Source: Pseudomonadota bacterium (lineage in GTDB: Bacteria > Pseudomonadota > Alphaproteobacteria > Thalassobaculales > Thalassobaculaceae). Taken from it: a stretch of 11,926 nt of DNA. Within the stretch, counting starts at the first letter, position 1, and each line of letters starts with the position of its first letter. The position numbers were made by a program, and so were the translations under genes. Of this stretch, positions 6,264 through 11,926 are shown piece by piece. The stretch covers positions 1 to 11,926 of the forward strand of contig JAQBUJ010000040.1 in NCBI GenBank assembly GCA_027623845.1. The letters run 5' to 3'. Below the pieces are notes generated by a model that was not told the origin of the DNA, did not search any database, and saw nothing but the letters and a program-made list of their open reading frames with translations.

Positions 6264-7817
6264 TTGTCATCCTTGAACGCTTCGGCGCCGGTTTGGACGA
6301 TTTTTGCGCCGGATCGGTCCAGCGAGGACTCCCTGCAGGACCAGGTCTATGCGTTTTTTCGCGACGCCATTGCCGAGGGGCGTCTGCGTCCCGGCCAGCG
6401 GCTGCCCTCGACGCGGGGACTGGCCCGGGAAAACCGTCTGGGGCGCGGCACGATCGCCATCGCCTTCGACCGGCTTTTGGCCGAGGGATATATCGAGACA
6501 CGTCCCGGCGTCGGCACCTTGGTTGCCGAGGACCTGGCGGATTTACCCATGGTGATGCCGCCGTCGCCGGGCGTTGAGCCAGAGTCGAAGTTCGTCGCGG
6601 AGGCGGCGTTGCCGGAAGCGTCGGGACGCGCCAGATCGGTGGGCGCGTTGCCGCTCCATGATCCGGCTCCCGGGCCGTTGTTTCTCAATCCCGGTTACCC
6701 GGCCGTCGATGCCTTTCCGTTCAAGACTTGGGCGCGACTGGCGAGCCAGTTTTGGCGGTCCGAGCCGGCGCAACTTTTGGGGTATCAGGATCCGCAGGGA
6801 TATTTGCCGCTGCGGATTGCGATCTCGGAATATCTGCGCACCGCCAGAGGCATCGCCGCGACGCCGGACCGGATCCTGGTTACCTCCGGCTCGCAGCAGG
6901 CGGTGGATCTGGTGACCCGCGCCCTGCTTGAACCGGGTGACAAGGTCTGTATCGAGGACCCCGGCTATATCGGCTTGAAGGGTGCCATTACGGCTTCCGG
7001 GGCGGTACTGGCGCCGGCGCCGGTGGATGAGCAGGGGCTGATCGTCGCTGAGGCGCGGCGGAAGGGCGCCGGGACTCGGTTGGCTATTGTGACGCCAACT
7101 CATCAATTTCCGACCGGCGCGATGCTGAGTCTGGCGCGGCGGCTGGAATTATTGCGCTGGGCGGCGGATGAGGATGTTTGGTTGCTGGAAGACGATTATG
7201 ACAGCGAATTTCGCTACGAGGGCCGGCCGCTTTCGGCGCTGCATAGCCTCGACCCCGATGGTCGGGTGATCTATGCCGGCACCTTCAGCAAGGTTTTGGC
7301 GCCGGCGATCCGGCTGGGCTATCTGGTGGCGCCGTCACGCTTGATGCCGGTGTTGCGGCGATTGCGGGCGCATGTGGACCGGCATCCGCCGATCGATTCG
7401 CAAGCCGTCCTCGCACGGTTCATCGACGAAGGCCATTTCGGCGTTCATGTGCGGCGCATGCGTCTGCTTTATCGAGAGCGGCGGGACGCCTTGGTCGCGG
7501 CTCTGCACGGGGAATTTGGCCCGCGCGCGTCGCCGGAACCGCCGACCTCGGGGATGCACCTTACCTTGGCTCTACCCGCCGGGATATCGGACGTCGAGGT
7601 GAGCGCCCGCGCCCTGGCGGTTGGCGTCAAGTGCCCGCCCTTATCGGCGTATTGTCAGACCGCGACCAGCCGCAGCGGTCTGCTGCTCGGGTTCGCCAAT
7701 TTAGATCCTGCTTTGGCGCCGCAAGTCGCCACCCGGTTAGGCGCGGTGATCGCCGGAATGCAGACGGGGATGGCTGATCCGGTTAGTACGCCTCAATCAA
7801 ACACCGTATCGATATAG
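6264..7817 (+). CDS. MocR/PdxR-type transcriptional regulator (GntR winged helix fused to PLP aminotransferase-like domain)
   Basis: A 517-residue regulator. Residues about 20-90 form a GntR-type winged helix-turn-helix (LRPGQRLPSTRGLAREN, GRGTIAIAFDRLLAEGYIE). After a ~50-residue linker comes a fold-type I aminotransferase domain. YQDPQGYLPLR, VTSGSQQAVDL, TPTHQFPTG, LEDDYDSEFRY and AGTFSKVLAPAIRLGYLV are hallmark blocks. Lys343 in the last block is the expected PLP lysine. Such proteins usually sense PLP or a PLP-amine adduct and do not act as enzymes. The start is non-ATG, TTG 6264 (or 6252, four residues longer), which may limit expression. The gene diverges from the PaiB-like gene and its 3' end overlaps the convergent TPP enzyme gene by 25 nt. 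Its effector and regulon are unknown; PaiB-like control and autoregulation are inferred from layout. Confidence 0.93.
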   Translation: MSSLNASAPVWTIFAPDRSSEDSLQDQVYAFFRDAIAEGRLRPGQRLPSTRGLARENRLGRGTIAIAFDRLLAEGYIETRPGVGTLVAEDLADLPMVMPPSPGVEPESKFVAEAALPEASGRARSVGALPLHDPAPGPLFLNPGYPAVDAFPFKTWARLASQFWRSEPAQLLGYQDPQGYLPLRIAISEYLRTARGIAATPDRILVTSGSQQAVDLVTRALLEPGDKVCIEDPGYIGLKGAITASGAVLAPAPVDEQGLIVAEARRKGAGTRLAIVTPTHQFPTGAMLSLARRLELLRWAADEDVWLLEDDYDSEFRYEGRPLSALHSLDPDGRVIYAGTFSKVLAPAIRLGYLVAPSRLMPVLRRLRAHVDRHPPIDSQAVLARFIDEGHFGVHVRRMRLLYRERRDALVAALHGEFGPRASPEPPTSGMHLTLALPAGISDVEVSARALAVGVKCPPLSAYCQTATSRSGLLLGFANLDPALAPQVATRLGAVIAGMQTGMADPVSTPQSNTVSI

Positions 7818-9400
7818 TGCCCGGCGTCGACCACCGCCTCGATCACCGTCGGGCCCTCTGATTTCAACGCCTTCTCGATCGCGGCTTTCAAGGCTGCGGC
7901 ATCACGCACGCCGATGGCTGGAACGCCGAAGTAATGGGCCGGCGGTTGCTCATAGGTCGCCATTTCGACCTGCGAGCCATATTGGGCGTATTGCCGCTTT
8001 TCCTGCTTGATCTGGATCAGCGAGAGCCAGCGGTCATCCAGCACCACGATCGGGATGCACAGGCCCTGGCGGCGCGCAGTCGCCACCTCGCCGACGGTCA
8101 TCTGGAAGCAGCCATCGCCGATCACGCAGACCACCGGCAGATCCGGACGGGCGATCTTGGCGGCGATGGCGCCGGGCAGGCCGATCCCCATCGAGGACCA
8201 GCCATTGGTGACATGGCAGGTGCGGGGGCTGTGGGCGATCCACTGGCTGGCAATCTGATGGGTGTGTGCGCCAACGTCATAGGTGATGATGCTGTTGTCC
8301 GGCAGGACCGCGCGGACCACGTCAATCGCTTCGTGCGGGCTGAAGTTGGCGACCGGGGGACGCAACGCGGTGTTGAAGGCCTTGCGATGATCCGCGATAT
8401 CGGCCTCGCTCCACGCATTGTCATGCGCCGGCATCTTCAGCAATCGCGTCAGGCTGTCGGTGAGGTCGCCGGTTACCGTGGCGGCGACGGTGACGCTGGC
8501 GTCGACATCCGGATCCTCGATATCGATCGAGAGCACCGGCACCGAACCCACCCACGCTTCGTACTCGACCTCGATGGTATCGAAGCCGAGACCAATCAGC
8601 AGATCGGCGGATTGGATCAATTTGCGCTGCATCTGCCGGCGCGCCCGCTCGATGCAGCCGAAGGACAGCGGATGGTCCTCGTCGATCATTCCCTTGGCCA
8701 TGGTCGAGGTGCCGAACGGCAGACCGTGATGCTCGACGAAGGCTTTCAGCAGCGACGGGTCGGTCATCCGCATTGCCGAGGAACCAAGGATCGCCACTGG
8801 GCGCTTGGCCTTGGCGATCAGCGCCGAGGCCGCCTCCAGGTCGCCATCGCTGGCCCGCGCCGCAACCGGTTTCACCGCGACCATGCCAGGCACCGTGGTG
8901 TCCTTGGCCGGCGCCAGCGAAACGTCTTCCGGCAGATCGATATGCACCGGACCCATCGGCTCGCTAAGGGCGATCTCCAGGGCTTGGGCCATGACCTCGG
9001 CGACGTTGTCATGGCTTGCCGCCAGGGTCGCCTTGGTGATCGGCCTGAACAGCGCGTGGTGGTCGATCCACATTTGGATGCGCCGGCCGAGCTGCGGGGT
9101 GTTGAGGTTACAGGTGATGGCGATCATCGGGGTGCGATCGAGAAAAGCGCTGCCGACACCGGTCGAAAGGTTGGTCGCTCCCGGTCCCAGGGTGGCGACA
9201 CAGAATCCCGGTCGTCCGGTCATCCGGCCCATCACATCGGCGGCGAAGGAGGCTGAGCCCTCATGCGCCGTGAGCACGAATTCCATGCCGCCCAGACGCA
9301 TCGCCTCGACCAGGGGGAGCACGTTGCCGCTGGGAATGCCAAAGCCATGGGTGACCCCGGCTTGCTTCAGGATCTTCACGATAAGGTCGGAATTATTCAT
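7793..9400 (-). CDS. Thiamine diphosphate-dependent enzyme, acetolactate synthase large-subunit-like; substrate unknown
   Basis: A 535-residue protein with the three-domain plan of the acetolactate synthase/pyruvate oxidase superfamily. The N-terminal PYR domain (about 1-165) carries the cofactor-activating Glu47 in LTAHEGSA and the GPGATN loop at 72-77. A central domain spans about 185-325. The C-terminal PP domain (about 355-530) carries GDG at 428-430. At the usual distance, the customary NN metal-binding pair is replaced by DD (455-456, LDDRW). Family members include 2-oxo acid decarboxylases and carboligases. I cannot choose among them, and no regulatory small subunit is nearby, so anabolic IlvB is unlikely. 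GGAG lies 7 nt before the ATG. It follows the MFS transporter gene by 36 nt, so they are probably one transcript. Confidence 0.88.
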   Translation of the reverse strand: MNNSDLIVKILKQAGVTHGFGIPSGNVLPLVEAMRLGGMEFVLTAHEGSASFAADVMGRMTGRPGFCVATLGPGATNLSTGVGSAFLDRTPMIAITCNLNTPQLGRRIQMWIDHHALFRPITKATLAASHDNVAEVMAQALEIALSEPMGPVHIDLPEDVSLAPAKDTTVPGMVAVKPVAARASDGDLEAASALIAKAKRPVAILGSSAMRMTDPSLLKAFVEHHGLPFGTSTMAKGMIDEDHPLSFGCIERARRQMQRKLIQSADLLIGLGFDTIEVEYEAWVGSVPVLSIDIEDPDVDASVTVAATVTGDLTDSLTRLLKMPAHDNAWSEADIADHRKAFNTALRPPVANFSPHEAIDVVRAVLPDNSIITYDVGAHTHQIASQWIAHSPRTCHVTNGWSSMGIGLPGAIAAKIARPDLPVVCVIGDGCFQMTVGEVATARRQGLCIPIVVLDDRWLSLIQIKQEKRQYAQYGSQVEMATYEQPPAHYFGVPAIGVRDAAALKAAIEKALKSEGPTVIEAVVDAGHYIDTVFD

Positions 9401-9436
9401 GTCTCGGCTCCGGGATCGGCGTCTGGGTCGGGTTGG

Positions 9437-10837
9437 TTAGTTGTTTGGCCGACCTAGCCAAATGCCGGGCCGGAACAGTGTTGCGAGCAGGAACACTAAA
9501 AGACCTCCGCCTGCAAGAGTGAAGGTGTCCTGAAAGGCGGACTGAAAGCTCTCCGCCTCGCCCAGACCATCGGCGGTGGCTTGCGCGCGCAGCCAGACGA
9601 AGGTGAGGGTGAGGGTGGTGACGCTGGTCACTACGCCGATGGTCCTGGTCAACATGGCCAAGCTGCCGCTGACCCCTCGGTCGGCGGGCGGAAGGGTTCC
9701 GGTGACGATGTACATATAGGAGACCTGAAATAATCCCGCGCCGATCCCCTGGACCAATAGGGCGCCGAGCATCCAGGGCAGATCCTCGGCCCGGGCGACC
9801 CGGCCGATCGCCAGAATGCCCAGCCCAGTCATCGCCACGCCGATGAAACAGATCCAGTTGGCCCGAAGCGGCCCGATTAGCCGGCCACCGATCGGGGCGG
9901 CGATACTGGCGCCGACGAAGCCGGTGGCCAGGACCAAACCGGCCATCGGTATCGACAGGCCGGGCAGGCGCGGTAGGAGAAACGGGATCAGCAACATCAC
10001 CGAAAAGGTAACGAGATAGACCAGACAACTGGTCAGATTGATGATCGCAAAATCGAGATTTTGGAACACCCCAAGCTTCAGGATCGGTTCCTCGGCCCGC
10101 GCCTCGCTGCGGATGAAGCCGGCGACCGAAACGGCAAAGACCAAGGCAAACCCCAGCACCGGCAAGACGCCCTGCTGCTCCAAACGCTGCAACTGGTTTA
10201 AGGTCAGCAGGAAACTGCTCATCGCCAGGATCAGGGTGACCGCGCCGGCGATATCGAAGGACGGTCTTTCAAGCCGCTTCGGCGGGGTCGGCAAAGTCGA
10301 TAGCAGGACCAGCGAGAACAAGGCGATCGGCGCCCGGAACCAAAACACCGCCCGCCAGTCGAACTGCTCGATCAACCAACCGCCAAGCGATGGGCCGAGC
10401 ATGCTGCCCAAGGCGTAGATCAAGGTAAATGCGCCAACCGCGCGACCGCGTTGTTCCTCCGGATAGAGCGCGATGATCAAGGCCGGTCCGACGCTGGTGA
10501 CCAAGCCCGAGCCCAGGCCTTGCAGGAACCGGAAGAACAACAATCCGCCGAAACTCGGCGAGACCGCGACCAGCAACAACCCACCGATGCTGACACAAAG
10601 GCCGATGGCGAAGATCCGCCGATGCCCGAACAAATCGCCGAGCTTGCCGAACACCAGCATCAGGCTGGCGTAGGTCAGGACATAACAGATCACCACCCAT
10701 TGGATCATCGCCATGGGTTGGCCGAAATCCTCGACGATATAGGGGAAGGCGATGTTCACCGAGGAGTCCAACGGCGTGATCAAGGATCCGGTGCCGACAA
10801 CAAGCAGGCCTAGGGAACGTCGAAGCGGGCTGATCAT
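9437..10837 (-). CDS. MFS transporter, DHA2 (EmrB/QacA-like) family
   Basis: A 466-residue, almost wholly hydrophobic inner-membrane protein with about 14 predicted helices, the DHA2 layout of proton-driven exporters. ITPLDSSVNIAFPYI in helix 1 matches the family motif LDxTxVNVALP. GKLGDLFGHRRIF is the loop 2-3 motif A, RFLQGLGSGLVTS is the helix 4 arginine motif, and LGPSLGGWLIEQFDWRAVFW is the helix 5 antiporter-type motif. I chose the ATG at 10837, because translation from further upstream adds 44 residues of non-membrane, low-information sequence. The ribosome binding site is weak. The gene lies 36 nt upstream of the TPP enzyme gene on the same strand. Export of a drug, or of the substrate or product of that enzyme, is plausible; the cargo cannot be told. 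Confidence 0.9.
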   Translation of the reverse strand: MISPLRRSLGLLVVGTGSLITPLDSSVNIAFPYIVEDFGQPMAMIQWVVICYVLTYASLMLVFGKLGDLFGHRRIFAIGLCVSIGGLLLVAVSPSFGGLLFFRFLQGLGSGLVTSVGPALIIALYPEEQRGRAVGAFTLIYALGSMLGPSLGGWLIEQFDWRAVFWFRAPIALFSLVLLSTLPTPPKRLERPSFDIAGAVTLILAMSSFLLTLNQLQRLEQQGVLPVLGFALVFAVSVAGFIRSEARAEEPILKLGVFQNLDFAIINLTSCLVYLVTFSVMLLIPFLLPRLPGLSIPMAGLVLATGFVGASIAAPIGGRLIGPLRANWICFIGVAMTGLGILAIGRVARAEDLPWMLGALLVQGIGAGLFQVSYMYIVTGTLPPADRGVSGSLAMLTRTIGVVTSVTTLTLTFVWLRAQATADGLGEAESFQSAFQDTFTLAGGGLLVFLLATLFRPGIWLGRPNN

Positions 10838-11011
10838 GGTGAAGCGAACTCTGGAAGCGGCGAAAGGGATGGTGGGCGAGGCATTGCAACCGGGCCAGTG
10901 TAGCGCGGATTTGTTATTTCGGCGCGGTGTTGCGAATCCCGGTTGGAGCGGCGTCCGGAGTGTGGCCAAATTCCAGGAGATTTTGAACCGATCACCGTTG
11001 GATTCGCGCCT
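10838..11011. other. Divergent intergenic region between the MFS transporter and the hydrolase
   Basis: 174 nt that must hold promoters for both directions. I found no convincing -35/-10 pair; a minus-strand TACACT (10904-10899) is a poor -10 candidate. AGGAG (10975-10979) precedes a TTG-started ten-codon frame ending at 11015, described in the findings. An 8-bp inverted repeat, GCGAATCC (10932-10939) and GGATTCGC (11000-11007), spans 60 nt and could be chance. Confidence 0.4.
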
Positions 11012-11926
11012 GTGAATGAGCAGACTTATCCCGTCGATCTGACGGCGCCTGATATCGAACCTTATCGCACTGGCAATACCGGGCGGCGTTCGTCACCACC
11101 TTTGACAGCGGCGTCCCTGGTCCGCATGTGATGATCAACGCGCTGACCCATGGCAACGAGATCTGCGGCGCGCTTGCCTTGGATCACCTGTTCAAGGCCG
11201 GGCTGCGGCCCGAGCGCGGGCGTCTCAGCCTGGCCTTCGTCAACCACGCGGCCTATGCGACCTTTGACCCGGCCAATCCCGAGGCGTCGCGTTTCGTCGA
11301 CGAGGATTTCAACCGGGTGTGGGTCGAGGATCGGCTGGACGGCCTGGAAGACACGGCGGAATTGCGCCGGGCGCGGGAGCTTCGGCCGATATTCGATAGC
11401 GTCGACCTATTGCTCGATATTCACTCCATGAGCACCTATTCCAAGGCGCTGATGATTAATAACGGGCTGGATAAGGAGCGGGCCTTTGTCCGCCAAGTCA
11501 ACTTCCCCGGCTATATCATGTGCGGTTCCGGCCATATCGTCGGCAAGCGGCTGATCGAGTACACACCGTTCAACGATAGCGCTAATGGCAAGGTGGCGCT
11601 GCTGGTGGAGTGTGGGCAGCATTGGGCCACCGCGACCGGGACGGCGGCGCTGGACACCGCGTTGCATTTCCTGCGCGCCGCCGGAACAGTATCGCCGGAT
11701 TTCATCGATGCGCATCTATCGGCGGAGGCCAAATCGCCGCCCCGGGCCGAGATCTGGGATGTCGTCGACGGAATCACCTCGGCCACCGATGATTTCCGCT
11801 TTGTCGAGCCGTTCATCGGCATGGAGGTGATCGCCAAGGCCGGCACGGTGATCGCCCATGATGGTCCAAGTGAAATCGTCACGCCGCATGATGACTGCCT
11901 GTTGATGATGCCCAATCACAAACCCG
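11012..11926 (+). CDS. Succinylglutamate desuccinylase/aspartoacylase (AstE/AspA) family zinc hydrolase, frameshifted near the N-terminus and cut by window edge
   Basis: A carboxypeptidase-like zinc enzyme family that removes acyl groups from N-acylated amino acids. The main frame, open from after a stop at 11050 to the window end, has FVTTFDSGVPGPHV, the zinc ligands H and E of THGNE (11149-11160), DEDFNRVW (arginine 11314-11316), the zinc histidine of DIHS (11422-11424) and the catalytic Glu of VECGQHW (11608-11610). The expected N-terminus, VNEQTYPVDLTAPDIEPYRTGNTG, is encoded just upstream in another frame from GTG 11012, so one base seems to be missing near 11081-11088. As it stands, translation could only start at about GTG 11128 or ATG 11131, losing roughly 40 residues. 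The gene is either a young pseudogene or holds a sequence error; all visible catalytic residues survive. The acyl substrate is unknown. It diverges from the MFS/TPP pair. Confidence 0.82.
11081..11088 (+). other. Apparent -1 frameshift site in the AstE/AspA-family gene
   Basis: In GGGCGGCG the reading changes. Upstream codons (start position 2 mod 3) give YRTGNTG, and downstream codons from 11089 (1 mod 3) give FVTTFDSG. Adding one base here restores an unbroken family-like N-terminus of the pattern NTG-x-x-F-VTTFDSG. The upstream frame otherwise stops at 11132, and the downstream frame has a stop at 11050. Confidence 0.75.

Noticed and set aside
7934..9256. Plus-strand open frame of 440 codons opposite the TPP enzyme gene
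   Set aside because: It mirrors the high-GC coding strand; the product is rich in Arg/Gly/His with no recognisable domain, while the minus strand encodes a clear TPP enzyme throughout.
10838..10969. 44-residue N-terminal extension of the MFS transporter
   Set aside because: The added residues are polar and low in information, and transporter homology starts at the ATG at 10837.
10932..11007. 8-bp inverted repeat GCGAATCC/GGATTCGC upstream of the hydrolase
   Set aside because: The arms are 60 nt apart with no extension of pairing, and a match this short is reasonably likely by chance in 174 nt.

Overview
The window reads as a high-GC alphaproteobacterial chromosome segment. Rhodospirillales-like is my best guess, because of the gene order LapA-domain gene, trpF, trpB, trpA, accD, folC, which I know from that class; I could not run a taxonomic search. 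About half is conserved housekeeping sequence and half is accessory sequence. I saw no tRNA, rRNA, CRISPR array, insertion sequence or phage gene.

Region 1 (1-5461, minus strand) is one tightly packed operon, read right to left. It encodes a small two-helix LapA-domain membrane protein, phosphoribosylanthranilate isomerase (trpF), tryptophan synthase beta and alpha (trpB, trpA), the acetyl-CoA carboxylase carboxyltransferase beta subunit (accD), and folylpolyglutamate/dihydrofolate synthase (folC, running off the left edge). trpB and trpA overlap by 4 nt (GTGA). The other gaps are 28-82 nt. The operon ties late tryptophan synthesis to the first step of fatty acid synthesis and to folate maturation.

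Region 2 (5537-7817) is a divergent pair: a PaiB-type FMN-binding protein on minus, and a MocR/PdxR-type regulator (GntR winged helix fused to an aminotransferase-like PLP domain) on plus. Their roughly 100-nt shared control region holds a plausible promoter, a CTGGTCTTA element that looks like a MocR-family half-site, and a short GC-rich hairpin just upstream of the PaiB ribosome binding site.

Region 3 (7793-11926) holds a minus-strand pair, a DHA2-type MFS transporter followed by an acetolactate-synthase-like thiamine diphosphate enzyme. Diverging from it on plus is an AstE/AspA-family zinc carboxypeptidase-like hydrolase that runs off the right edge. That hydrolase gene carries an apparent one-base deletion near its start: its first ~25 codons lie in a different frame from the rest. 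A transporter, a TPP lyase/synthase and a deacylase suggest a small catabolic or detoxification module, but its substrate cannot be read from the sequence.

I found no convincing new defence or mobile system. The most useful leads are the hydrolase frameshift, the PaiB/MocR control region, and the transporter/TPP enzyme/hydrolase group of unknown substrate.
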